DNA of 64,000 nt from Bolinopsis microptera. Taxonomy: Eukaryota; Ctenophora; Tentaculata; Lobata; Bolinopsidae. Of this stretch, positions 36,901 through 48,299 are shown piece after piece. The position numbers were made by a program, and so were the translations under genes. The DNA lies in assembly GCF_026151205.1 (NCBI RefSeq), contig NC_087074.1, positions 7,915,726 through 7,979,725 of the forward strand, written 5' to 3'. The notes beneath the pieces are model-generated. The model was not told the origin of the DNA. It was given only the letters and a program-made list of their open reading frames with translations, and made no database searches. Within the stretch, counting starts at the first letter, position 1. The number at the start of each line of letters is the position of its first letter.

Positions 36901-37743
36901 AGGTTGGGGTTATTCGATAGGATCTCATCAAATCTGTCCCAGTCAGTGTTTTTGACTAGTCGGATCTGTTTGGGTTCCTTCTTTGGCCCTGTAGTTATAT
37001 CGAACATAATATAGCGATGGTCAGAGTTGGAGTAAAGGTCACTAACATGCCAGTTACTAATGAGATCTCCTCCCAACTGGTTTGTTATTGTGAGATCGAT
37101 AATTGAGTTGTGGCCTCGAGAGTTGAGGAAGGTTGGGGATGATCCTTTGTTGGCACATGACAGCCCTAGGGAGGAGAGAAAGTCAAGAAGCTCCTCTCCC
37201 CTTTTATTGCATGCCTTGTTCCCCCAAAGGGTGTGGTGGGAATTGGTGTCCGACCCTATAATGAGCGGGATGTTGTTATCATTTGCGTATTTTGCTAGAG
37301 GTGATGTTTCTTGTGGCGGGTACCCGGCCCATTTATATCCATGTACGAAGCTGCCAGAATGAGTTCTGTCGAGCTGAGTTGGATTTTAATGGCCACTTGA
37401 TCGGGTGTTGTGAATTGTGTAAGTTCCCAACATTTTACTGTCAGGTTTTTGTGCAGTACAATAGCGGCACGGGGTCTTTTATCCCGACCTTGTAGTAATA
37501 TTGGGTGAGATCCTTATTGATGGGTGGTATTAGGTTTTTGTTATTAGAGTACGGTTCTGTTGCAAGAATGATTGGATTTCTCCGGCCGTGAGTGTTGATA
37601 AGGAGGGTTTTCCATGCATTGAACTTGCGTTTGAGATTAATTTGGGTGACAGAGTAAGTTTCAGACTGCTTATTGCATGCTGCAATAGTAGTTTTTAACT
37701 TTTTTTTGGCGTCTCTTCTTTTTTGTGCTAGTTTGAGCGTCAT
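33952..37743 (-). pseudogene. ORF2: APE endonuclease, reverse transcriptase and RNase H (broken)
   Basis: Endonuclease start is at 37743-37441 (INLKRKFNAWKTLL, ILATEPYS). At least one frameshift follows, near 37320-37350, before the SDTNSHHTLWGN box. The long open frame reads to 34152: RT boxes VFLDIEGAFDNVSF, GCPQGGILSPFLWNL and FADD, then RNase H with CYTDGSRTDSGSGAGY, TELTAIIEA, WSDSLSS and AAHIGLWGNEKADELAK. A TAG at 34152-34154 interrupts the C-terminal motif (ACPK, stop, GDEEETVSHFLGQCP); the frame then continues to about 33952. RNase H catalytic residues (D, E, D, D) are all visible. Confidence 0.9.
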
Positions 37744-37986
37744 TGAGCGGAGTGGAAGCCGTCCCTCCCCCTAGACAGGTATTATGACCTATCATTGCCG
37801 GTGGGGCGCTGAGGAGTTGGACAGGGTCGGGTAGCAGCAGCTGGCCCTCCAGAAGGTACGCATGGTCCCTTCCAGACAAACAGCCCCCGCCAGACCTTCC
37901 CTGAACATGGCTCCCACAGTCCGCTCAATAGACGTTTGTGTGTGAAATTGTGTTTGTTGTTATCTTTTGTTTGTGACCATATGTTC

Positions 37987-38517
37987 TCACGTGGGTGCGC
38001 GCACCCGCTCGAAGATATGATTTTTTTTAGCTTTTAACACAATAATGTCGTATGTCGGTTGGACCATTGAGACTTGCCGAGAGTCAAAAGTGGTCGGTTG
38101 AAAGTAGGTTGTTGGTCTGATCGCAATGCCAACTGTCGATTCAATGTCCCCATCCGGCCCGACTGCAAACAACTTTACTAGCTTAAGCTGGTCGTTATGG
38201 ATAGTGACCGTCCCTCCAGTTGGCACCACTGTTGGTAGTAAAGGTTGGTTTTTGGTGTTGTTACAGTATATTACTTTATAGGGTTCGTGGACGGTGCACA
38301 AAGTGCATGAGTCAGACCCAAGAGTCCGTGCACATACATTCGTGTTTGCCGAAGCACACTCTACCCACAATCTATAAAGCAAATGGTTGATCAGTGAGGG
38401 TGTATCGTGAGTTTTAACACTTTCTGCGAATCGTAGAAAGATGCTGAGAAATACTACGACGACAGTGTTGAAATGCCGCCCAATAAAACAGGGAAAATGG
38501 GTGCTAATGATCGGCAT
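37987..38517 (-). CDS. Open frame in the retrotransposon 5' region, possible ORF1
   Basis: A 176-residue minus-strand frame upstream of ORF2 with a hydrophobic stretch (FNTVVVVFLSIFLRF) and several cysteines (CARTLGSDSCTLC). No zinc knuckle or other ORF1 signature is visible, so it may be a chance frame in the element's leader. Confidence 0.3.
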   Translation of the reverse strand: MPIISTHFPCFIGRHFNTVVVVFLSIFLRFAESVKTHDTPSLINHLLYRLWVECASANTNVCARTLGSDSCTLCTVHEPYKVIYCNNTKNQPLLPTVVPTGGTVTIHNDQLKLVKLFAVGPDGDIESTVGIAIRPTTYFQPTTFDSRQVSMVQPTYDIIVLKAKKNHIFERVRAPT

Positions 38518-39113
38518 TAAGGGCCCGACCTGAAGCGCACACCCTAAACTTCAAAAACCCTATAGCTCAATGTGAATGAAAGCTGTGAGTGCTCAGGAAG
38601 GAAGGATCAGGTGAGTTAAATAGCCAAAAGAAGTGCACGTGCGACTTATGTCCAGTGATGCCCAGCTGGACAGTACGGCTTAGTTTCGGCAGGTCGAGTG
38701 AAGCCCAGTAAGCCCCCTTACCACGTCAAGGTCACTTAACCGACTCCAGGCTGCAGTTCCAATCAATCCAAGAATGAAAGACACGAACAAGAAGTGGGTT
38801 GAAAGGAATTACAGTCAGATAAATCAGAGTAAGTGGGCGGAGTCTTCACGAATGCTCTGGTGCTCAGGACTGACTCCGCCGCCGTACTTATAATCCCAGC
38901 AATTCTAAAGCGTCCAGGAGGCCCCAGACGAGAGGCGGGAGCCCAAACCCCCCGTGCTAGCCCCGAGAAACGGGTCCAAGGCCCGAGAGTTTGACAAGAG
39001 CCAGGATCGCAATGCTAACTGTCGATTCAAAGTTCCCATCCGTCCCGACTGCAAACAACTTTACTTGCTTAAGCTGGTCGGTATGAATAGTAACCGTCCC
39101 TCCAGCCAGCACC
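38118..39113. repeat. Pair of ~110-bp direct repeats in the retrotransposon leader
   Basis: 38118-38230 and 39004-39113 are clearly related in the same orientation (shared CTGTCGATTCAA, ACTGCAAACAACTTTACT, CTTAAGCTGGTCG). Repeated promoter-type units in the 5' UTR of a LINE are one explanation. Confidence 0.75.
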
Positions 39114-39432
39114 ACTCACCCATCCCCGCCGCACCCCCGTGCCAACCCCCAGATCTCAGACCATACCACGAGGAGCACGAACCCACACCAATCCCGCCCA
39201 GGACCCACCCAGCCGCTCGAATTACCGGGAAGCTGCCTGGCTAATGCTCTGGACCAGTTACATATTGTAACTTGCTCTGCAATATGTAACTATTGGAATT
39301 GAAAAGTATGGAATTGAAAATGTGACACTCATTGCTGCATGCTATAAGGAAAATGCTTCTAATGTGACATGCAAGGATATTGGGGATGTAATTTCCAATG
39401 ATATGTCGTCTTTAGCTGTCTATATAAATGCT

Positions 39433-40158
39433 GTAAAGTCAAAAAGCTAAAATTGTCCTTTTCAGGCTTATTTTAACAAAAAGACAGTCAGGGAAGATCG
39501 GATTGATTTGATGCTTGACATCAAATTGTTCTCTGAATTCTGGCGCAGTTTTTGATGCCCTCAAAAATGTTTTTACTCATTCAGCTTCAGATCTATTGGA
39601 CCTCAAAGCCAAACAACAAATTTAGGCACATTTTTCGTTTTTAATATTAATTACTGATTTTTCTAAAATTTTGATAGGAATGTGCTAGTGACTTTTTGAA
39701 GGGTGCAAAATAACCGCAACTAGCACATTTATATATGAGTTATGAACAACAAAACACCCTAAAATGCTTCCCTTTGAAGTTATGGGAGAAAATGGGATTT
39801 TTTGGCTTTGCAGATAAAAAATCACATTTTCTCCCATAACTTCAAAGGGAAGCATTTAAGGGTGTTTTGTTGTTCATAACTCATATATAAATGTGCTAGT
39901 TGCGGTTATTTTGCACCCTTCAAAAAGTCACTAGCACATTCCTATCAAAATTTTAGAAAAATCAGTAAATATTAAAAACGAAAAATGTGCCTAAATTTGT
40001 TGTTTGGCTTTGAGGTCCAATAGATCTGAAGCTGAATGAGTAAAAACATTTTTGAGGGCATCAAAAACTGCGCCAGAATTCAGAGAACAATTTGATCTTC
40101 CCTGACTGTCTTTTTGTTAAAATAAGCCTGAAAAGGACAATTTTAGCTTTTTGACTTT
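39433..40158. repeat. Foldback palindrome 2 (about 0.73 kb)
   Basis: Inverted arms of about 350 bases meet near 39798. The left arm has a 23-base insertion relative to the right. It lies in a ~1.03-kb insertion (about 39438-40463) that splits exon 1 of SLC46-like copy 2; the 300 bases from 40159 to 40463 have no mirror. Ends include TAAAGTCAAAAAGC and its complement. It differs in sequence from palindromes 1 and 3. Confidence 0.85.
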
Positions 40159-42581
40159 AAAAATTCATAACACACCAGCCTTTTTAGATACGATATCAAG
40201 ATTTTACACACACCTTGAAATAGATGTGACTAAACGGCGAGCAAAATTTCAACCCGATACCGCAAGAAATGATTAACTTATAGCGTCTCAACCGCAAAAT
40301 AATTTTTTCCGAAAATTGCACTCTCAACCAGGAAATGCTCGATTACAAAAATGGGTATTCTCAAAATAATTTTTTTTGGTGTGGAAACGGTGCGCTAGAA
40401 GGTCATTGAACTGCATATGAGGTCATTTGGTCTGGACAGATTTGGTGTATGCCCCCTTAAGGGTGTTTGTGCTCCAATCTTTGTGATTTTGCTTGGTGGA
40501 TATTCTGATGCAGTGGGCAAAAAGTTTGCTATCATTACACTTCTCTCTGTAAATATGATCTGGTCCACTCTGCTCCTCACCAACACAATATTTATTACTG
40601 GCTTTCACTCCTGGATGTACGTGCTTGTTTGTGGGTTCATCTTAGGACTGAATGGAGGCTCTACCTTTACTGTCAACAGCTTCTTAATTGGTTACGTGTC
40701 AATTACAACACCACCTTCCGAACAAACTGGCAAGTTTAGTTTAATCTTGGGTTGTGGTCTTATTGGGTCTGTGCTTGGCCCAGTTACGAGTGGCCTGATT
40801 CTGAGGGTCACGACAAAATACTGGATTATCGGACTATTGTCGACATCATTGATGGCTATCACTCTGACTATTGGAATTCTCTGTCTGAAACCACTCGAAA
40901 ACAAATCAGGAATTAAAGCTAGTGTTCGGCAGAATGGATTTTTCGATACTTTTGTGGAGGCCTTGAAGTTCCAGTACCATAATACCATTGATCTATTCAA
41001 GTATCAAACTTTCCTTAGAAAGTTTATTAGTGCCAACTTCATGTTCTTACTGAGCTCAGTAGGAGTCATTTCCCCAATTACTATCCTGGTCACAGTGTAT
41101 TTACTTGCAGATCCCTTCAAGTGGACAACTAGCTCTAGAGCATACTTCGGTTCAGGTAAATCTAGTTTGCAATTATTTAGCATATTATCACATTTGCCTC
41201 AAATAAAACCATATTATATTTCATTTTCATTTCAACACTAATATTATCTTTCACAAAAAATAAATTACTGACTACTTATAATTTACAGGTTTTATGTTGG
41301 TCCTTGCCCTTCAGAGTGTATTAACAGTGAGAATTTTGAAAATGTTCCACTTCTCCAGACCTGCCATTGTTAGAGTGGGAGTATTTATGGGTTTTGTTGG
41401 AACATTCTTCTTAGCATTTGCTACAAATAGCCCTATCCTACTGATAGGTAAGCAAATAAAGGCTTGCTGAACTGTTGACATTTGTTATTCAATTTTAGCT
41501 TTTCAATCATAATTTTCTCAATTTTCAAAATTTCAAATATATTTGTTTTTCAGGAATGGGGTTGAACTCATTCATTGTTATAACAACCCCAACTATCCAA
41601 TCAATTATCCTGTCTCTCGTTGAGCCCGAGCAAGTTGGTACTGCTGTGGGTTTGATGGCGGCTGGGCAGGGCTTTGCTGAAAGTGCTCTTGTTGATCTCA
41701 TCCTGTTGGTTTACAATAAAACTGAACACATCATGAATGGCTTCTGCTTTTTCGCTGTATCCTTTTTCCTGGGATGTAACCTAGTCATAGCAATGTTAGT
41801 ACTAGAATATTGATGCTAGATGTCTACTCACGCACAGTATTAAGTATACATGATTTTTGTTCACTTAGATAATTGAATAAGATAAAGTTTACTTCATTTC
41901 TCTAAAATTTAACTCATTAACTCACTACAAATAATCCCTATCTCCAGGTTCTACACGCATCCTCAGACTACAAGAGAAGACAAGAACCCTCTGACAACTG
42001 ATGATGATACCCCTGGCTCCCCTATTGTCCCCAGTTCTGATGTTCTCAAAGGGGGTGTACCTAAAGCTTCAACAACTCCTGTTAGTAATTGAGAGCCTAT
42101 CTTGTTAAAAAAAAAGGTCCGCTCTATTTGTAAATCCAAATTTTCCATCAAAGTTTTAAACCCCCTTGATATGAAACATCCATAATTTCAGGACGGAGAT
42201 GAAGATACAAGGTGTCAACTTACTAGCCCTGATGAACTGATGAACGCTGCAGATCCTCTACCTGCATCTAAAGCATGATAAAACAGCTTTCTGTGGGCCT
42301 GGGAGCATAGCTTGGACAATTTGGGAAATTTTAATTTTGAGTGGTCAATGTGTTTTAAAGGTGTTACTCCGATTTTAAAAGAATATATCTATTTTTCTGC
42401 TGGGAAGGAAGTAGGAACTAGATATTTTTAAAACTAATTTTATTTTTATTGTGATTAGGTAGTTTAATTAAAATTAGAATCAATTAATTTAAACAGCAAT
42501 ACAGTAAGATTATTACATAATTTAAAGATGCTTCTTTCAGCTCTGAAGGACACTTAAATCAGTTCTATGAACTGCTAATAT

Positions 42582-43813
42582 TTGGAGTTCAGGGAAGAGA
42601 TGTCTGAACTTAAAACCTTGCTGAAGGAACAACTGTCCCAGAAACCTGAGAGAGCTCAAGAGCGATCCTCAGATCAGGTTGATTTTATGAAACAATTTGC
42701 TGAACAGTTTTCATCTTTAAAAGAAGACCTCACGAAAAATATCAATGATGTTATTGACAATAAAGTAAACACTGTTGTAACAAAATCCGGTACTGTTTCT
42801 CATACAAAGGACGTTCTCTATTCCAGCTTGTTTACCGACTCAAACAGTTCCACACCATCTGCTCAACCACCACTGCACATGTTCCAATTGCTCCAACACG
42901 TACACAACCTTCATCACCCGAGATTCTAATTCTGTCCCCGAAAGAAGAACAATCGGTAAATGCTGCAACAATGACGAATGTGAAAAAATTTGCTACTGAT
43001 AAATTAAAGAGCAGTCAAGTAGTATTTCTCAGATGTAATGAAAACAACAAGAAAGTTTCAATTGGCTTCCCTAATGCTGAAATTCGTGATAAGGCTACTT
43101 CACTTCTCAATGATGGAAATACCTTAGATTCGTATGGATATCAGTCTAAGAATGGCAACAAAATGCTGCCAAAAGTTACTATTTATGGTGTTTCTTCTGA
43201 AGTTCTTGACGATATAGACACTACAGCTGTAGGGAATGATGCCGATAAACTTAGGGATCTTGAAAAGAACCACTTAGTCGCCCAAATTGTGGAGAAAAAC
43301 TCGTCCATCAAAGATTTGTATGAAGCAGGGCACACTATCAGTATTGTCTATCTCAATAAGATAAAACGTTTCACCAACGATAAGCAGGAACGCATAGAGC
43401 TCACTATTGGAATCAAACTATCACCATCTGTCTATAGAGTCCTCTTTAACCAACAACAAGGATCTCTCTATTTAGGTAGTCGCAGATACAAAGTAACTGA
43501 TCGCTTCTACATCAAACAGTGTTATCATTGTCAAATGATTGGACACACTTCTGTTGACTGTAATGAAGTCAAAACAAATAAACATCCTACCTGCATGTAC
43601 TGTATGGGAAGTCACCGGTCTTCAGCATGCCAATTTAAGCAGAAGAAGGACAAACATGCCTGTGCTCGATGTTTGGCTTCAACACACACTAATGATGCCG
43701 AGAATTCAAGAACACATAATGCGGCAGCTTACGATTGTCCTGTGTTGGTAAGACTAAGAGAAACTAAACGTATTGCTGCTAACACTGACTTCATTTCAAA
43801 AAACGTAATGTGA
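42582..43813 (+). pseudogene. Retrotransposon ORF1 with zinc knuckles, one frameshift
   Basis: Frames 42582-42929 and 42971-43813 belong together: the first changes frame near 42872, where the second frame reads on from HVPIAPTRTQPSSPEILIL. The N-terminal part is coiled-coil-like (KQFAEQFSSLKEDL). The C-terminal part has CCHC-type motifs (CYHCQMIGHTSVDC, CMYCMGSHRSSAC and CARCLASTH), as in nucleic-acid-binding ORF1 proteins. Confidence 0.8.
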
Positions 43814-43853
43814 AATTAGGTGCTAATCGACAGAAATCACAGCTTTCTATTGG

Positions 43854-46764
43854 TTGTTTCAACGCAAGGTCTCTATGCAACAAAACTTGTGGCGTACTAG
43901 AAATGCTTTTAAAGATAACTCGATTTCTATCTGTTGTATCACGGAAACTTGGCTAAAAACTAATGATCGGGCAAAGTTTGCCGAAATCCGTGATTTTGGG
44001 TTCGATATTATCAGTGCCCCTCGAAGAGGTAGGGGAGGTGGTGTTGGTTTTCTCTTCAACCCCAAAATGATATCGCCTGTACGCAATGATGTTACTAAAT
44101 ATTCATCTTTTGAAGTACTTGAATGTGTCATTAAAACTGCTGGTGAGATTATCAGGCTATGTGTAGTTTATCGCAGCACTCAGGCCAAAGCGAAATATGA
44201 TGAAACAAAAATATCTAAGTTTATGGATGACTTTGATGGATACCTGGACAATCTTCTGCTTAAAACTGGATCTCCAATTATTTGTGGTGACTTTAATTTC
44301 CATGTTGAAGACATATACAATAATGCTGCCCAGAACTTTATTGCTCTTTGTGAGAGCAAAGGCTTCCTTCAGCATGTCGACTCTCCTACTCACATCTCCG
44401 GCGGGACACTGGACTTGTTATTTACTCTAGGCTGTGTAAGTGACTCATTGTCTGTAACAGATATGATGGTAGAGACAAGCACTGGAACCAGCTCTGATCA
44501 CTATCTAGTAAGTTTTCAGGTCCCAGTTACATTCGATCTTCATAAAGCTCGTACATATGAAGAAAAAGATGTCAGAGAGCTAAGCAAAATTGACATCGAT
44601 AAGTTCAGGGAAGATCTGTTTTGTTCAGAGCTTAACCTTTCTGAATATCAATCCTTAGACGAGGCTGTGAACCTTTATCAAAATGTCCTTGAACAGGTGC
44701 TAGACAAACATGCCCCACTTATTACGAAACGATTTACTGCTGAAAAGTCTGATTTTTGGGATAATAAATGTCAAATTGCTGTCAGAGAGAGGAGAAGGGC
44801 AAAACGAAAAGCCAAAAAGTATCCAGAGAATGATGAGTTTAAAACTACTCATTTTGAAAAATGGTGTTGACGCAGAAATCACTATCAATCGAGCTAGGGA
44901 TGGCTACTATGATAAACAGCTCAGTTCTTGCAAAGGAGACTCGAAAGGGACCTATAAAGTCATAAATAAACTTTTAGATAAGGAATATGGCTCCAACAAA
45001 TTGCCAAATGGTGAAGATACCGAAGTGGCTGCCAAACTCAAGACTTTCTTCGATCAAAAAGTAAAGACCATTTACTCTAATATTGAGAAGGAAATTCAAA
45101 ACACTTCCCTAAACGGTCAAGGTACCAAGGACTCTACTTCGATAGATAATGCAAAGTGTAGACTTAATCAGTTTAAGGAAGTCTCATTATCAGACCTTGA
45201 AACCTTAATTAAGAGTCTTCCCAATAAATCAAGCGTACTCGATGTCATACCAATGTGGCTCTTCAAGAACTGCTTACCCGAGCTTCTCCCAATCATCCAT
45301 TACATCGTGAATGAATCACTAAGAGTCGGAAAGTTTCCATCTGCCCTAAAAGAAGCATCTATTAGGCCTGGACTCAAGAAACCTACCTTAGATGTTGATG
45401 AGCTGAAAAACTATCGACCGATTAGCAATCTAACTTATCTGTCCAAAATACTAGAAAAAGTAGTTCATTGCCAATTAAATGAATATGCTGATGTCAACAA
45501 CCTGTTTTCCCCATATCAATCAGGCTATAGAAAATTCCATAGTTGTGAAACTGCAGTTACCAAAATACATAATGATATTCTAATGATGATTGACAGCAAA
45601 TCGAATGTTGTGCTTCTACTCTTAGATCTATCAGCTGCTTTCGACACCATAAACCATAACCTCCTTCTTACGAAACTCAAGAATGCGTATGGTATTACAG
45701 AACTAGCACTCAGCTGGTTACAATGTTACCTTAATAATCGCACATTCAAGGTTAAAGTAAAAAAAGCCACATCTTCTGAAGGCTATCTGGATATTGGTGT
45801 ACCTCAAGGATCCATTTTAGGACCACTACTGTTCATATTGTATACCAGAGATCTTGAAGAAATTGTCACAAAATATGGTTTCTCGATACATTTGTATGCA
45901 GATGACACACAGGTGTACTTTACTTTTGATGTTCACAGTTCTAATCCTGATTTAACAGCTGTGAAAAATTGCTTTCTGGAGATAAAGCAATGGATGACAG
46001 TTAACTTCCTAAAACTGAATGATGAAAAAACAGAGTTCATTGATATAGGACCATATGTCAGCCCAATCCAGACAATGGATTTAGGAGACCTCTCAATCTG
46101 CCCTGTTAGCAAGGCCAAGAACCTGGGATTCCTTTTCGATCACCAAATGAATCTGGACTCTCAAATAAATGCTGTCTCCAGAGTATGTTATTTGAATCAA
46201 AGGGACTTAGCAAGAATCGGTTCGAAGCTTTCCCATGACCTAAAAGTTCAGTTAGTTCACTCCAATATCCTCTGTTTCATAGACTACTGCAACTCAGTCT
46301 ATTATGGAATAACAGAAAAGAATCTTCATAAGCTACAAAAGATACAGAACAATGCTGCTAGATTTATCTTTGGTCTTTACGGAAAAAAGTTACGTGAACC
46401 TATCTTGCTTTACCTCAAAAAGCTCCACTTTCTGCCTGTTCGGTTCAGAATTAAGTTCAAAATATCACTTCTGGTCTTCAAGTGTCTTAATAACATAGCC
46501 CCTCAGTACTTACAAGGACACGTCAATCTAAGGGAAGTACGAAGACAAAGTTCCAGACTAGATGATGACTTTTATTTGTTGAAAGTTCCTCCTGCTCCTC
46601 ATTTCAGACGAACAGATGCTGCATTTATGTTTTGTGGACCAAAAATTTGGAATGAACTACCCTACTCAGTGAGATCATTATCATCTGTAGAATGTTTTAA
46701 AAATGCCCTAAAGACGTTTTATTTCCAACTAGCTTTTGATAATATTTCTAATATTTGTCCATAA
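43854..46764 (+). pseudogene. Retrotransposon ORF2: endonuclease and reverse transcriptase, one frameshift
   Basis: 43854-44870 encodes an APE-type endonuclease (SICCITETWLK, CGDFNFHVED, SSDHYLVSF). 44710-46764 encodes the reverse transcriptase (LKNYRPISNLTYLSKILEK, LLDLSAAFDTINH, GVPQGSILGPLLFILY, LYADDTQVY). The two frames overlap and must change near 44850-44870, so this copy has a single indel there. Catalytic residues of both domains are present. Confidence 0.88.
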
Positions 46765-46980
46765 TGTCTGAACTGATATGAAAGTGCATAATTTTGGTAA
46801 CTTCATACAAATATTTGTTCATAAAATCTGAACTGTTTAAAAAGTCCATAATCTTGCTATTTCAACACTAAGTCTCGCTTGAATGACTTTAATGTACATC
46901 TTTGTTGGGTATATTTTAATGTCGAAGCGTGTAATAAATGTTAGAATTTATTATTTATTTTATTTATTTAATATAATAAT

Positions 46981-48280
46981 TCTACCCAAGACTAAATTCA
47001 AAACATACAATATGCGTTGTTACCAATGGAATGTTAACATCAACGAATAATAAATAATGTCTGCATTTACTTGTATTCTTAAACTATCTGATCTTTTCCG
47101 TTTTGTTTTGTAGCTTGTTTGTGTGAAGAGATATATCGGACTATAATTTGTTTTAATCTGATAATAATTTATATATTATGTACTGTACTCGAATTTGTGT
47201 CATGACGTGTCAGATATTTTTGTTATACAATTTGTCTGTCGTTTCGAATTTGATTATTAGGGCTAAACTAAGAAATAAATTTAAAGGTTAATTCCGCATT
47301 TTTTTATTCAAGTAATTGCAAATACGATTGTTTGTTTTTTGGTTAATATTTTGTTTTAAATTCGTAGTAATTTATAATTTGATTTCGTTATAATACTACT
47401 TTTGATTTTGAAACTGGGTAATTCCATGACTATTTTGAAGTTTCAACTTTAATAACCAATCACTAAATAAAATCCTTTTAACATCTTTTTAATTTGATTA
47501 TCGACACATTCAGAATTATATTGCAAGACTATGTTGCACCTTGAGCACTTCTCTGCGGAAAAGGGCATTTGTATATCTGTATATTATGTTTCGGATAATT
47601 TAAAACAAGATAGAGTGTATCCTATTTCGTTTGCTGAATTTAGGACCCATAGCACGAGGCACAATTTACTGACATAATGTTATGATATTACGAAAAAGCC
47701 AAAAGGATGTAATTTTACATTTTATACATTGTTCAGATCACGTGAAAACTGTTATCACAAAATTTTGGTAATTAAGCTTGGTACAACTAGCACAAGTCCA
47801 TTTTACATTAAAACTCTTCACATTGAAAACTAATAAAAGGTGATGAGAAAAAAACATCTATGTTTCAGAATTATACAGAACTCTTGTTAAAGATCCTTAA
47901 AAATGGGATCGATTATGCTTGAATTATTGTTAACTGTTATAATGTGCATGAACGATTACTTTTGTCTGTAAATTTTATTTTATTTCCTTAACTGGTGTAT
48001 GTACTGATTTTTATAAACAGATTAATAATTTTATACGTTTAAGTTCATGGGTTTCTGCAATTTAAATGATGTGTGTATAAGCGTTGTATTTTGTTTTTTA
48101 GTCTTTTTGTAAACTAGCTTTGAAGTCTTACTCAAATTCGATGGAAATTTTGATGACCTTACGATATTTGTAAAATGTAAAACCATAGACTTAATAGGCA
48201 ATCTTTAAAATCCTATTTTAAAGATTATTAAGTTTCACTATTGACTAAACTTAAAACTACCATCCTTCTAGATATGCCAA
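46981..48280. other. Spacer upstream of LZTR1
   Basis: AT-rich, no gene or clear repeat seen. It should contain the LZTR1 promoter and leader. Confidence 0.5.
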
Positions 48281-48283
48281 TGA

Positions 48284-48299
48284 CACGTGATGACACGTG
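48284..48299 (+). promoter_or_regulatory. Tandem CACGTG pair at the LZTR1 start
   Basis: CACGTG at 48284-48289 and 48294-48299, ten bases apart in a TGACACGTGA direct repeat, ending directly at the ATG (48300). These are canonical bHLH E-boxes. Whether they act in the leader is inference. Confidence 0.4.

Larger units (their letters stand above)
33718..39272 (-). mobile_element. I-superfamily non-LTR retrotransposon (5.55 kb)
   Basis: Minus-strand element inserted in exon 1 of SLC46-like copy 2. It is bounded by the 13-base duplication TGCTCTGCAATAT (33705-33717 and 39273-39285) and ends in a poly-A tail (the T run just above 33717). It encodes an APE endonuclease, reverse transcriptase, RNase H and a C-terminal Cys-His motif, the layout of the I superfamily. 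Frameshifts and an in-frame stop mark it as dead. Confidence 0.93.
33485..42278 (+). pseudogene. SLC46-like transporter, copy 2, exon 1 split by two insertions
   Basis: Tandem paralogue of the 29.8-kb gene; similarity starts upstream of the coding region (from about 33485). Exon 1 is in three pieces: 33623-33717, 39273-39437 and 40464-41155. The first gap is a retrotransposon insertion, the second a ~1-kb insertion with a foldback. The remaining exons are intact: 41289-41447, 41554-41794, 41948-42080 and 42192-42278, ending in the TGA at 42276. Where copy 1 has lost bases, copy 2 keeps the frame. The open frame at 40417-41241 starts in inserted DNA and could give an N-terminally truncated protein lacking the first membrane spans. 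Without both insertions being spliced out no full transporter can form. Confidence 0.75.
42304..46980 (+). mobile_element. Near-full-length CR1/L2-like non-LTR retrotransposon
   Basis: Plus-strand element downstream of SLC46-like copy 2 with ORF1 (zinc knuckle), ORF2 (endonuclease plus reverse transcriptase) and an A/T-rich 3' end at about 46945-46975. It has no RNase H, unlike the element at 33.7 kb, and its C-terminal block (CGPKIWNELPYSVRSL, then FKNALKTFYF) is the CR1/L2 kind. Both ORFs carry a frameshift. Exact 5' end is not determined. Confidence 0.85.

Noticed and set aside
34091-37495. Many plus-strand open frames across the retrotransposon
   Set aside because: Shadows of the minus-strand ORF2; none has domain content.
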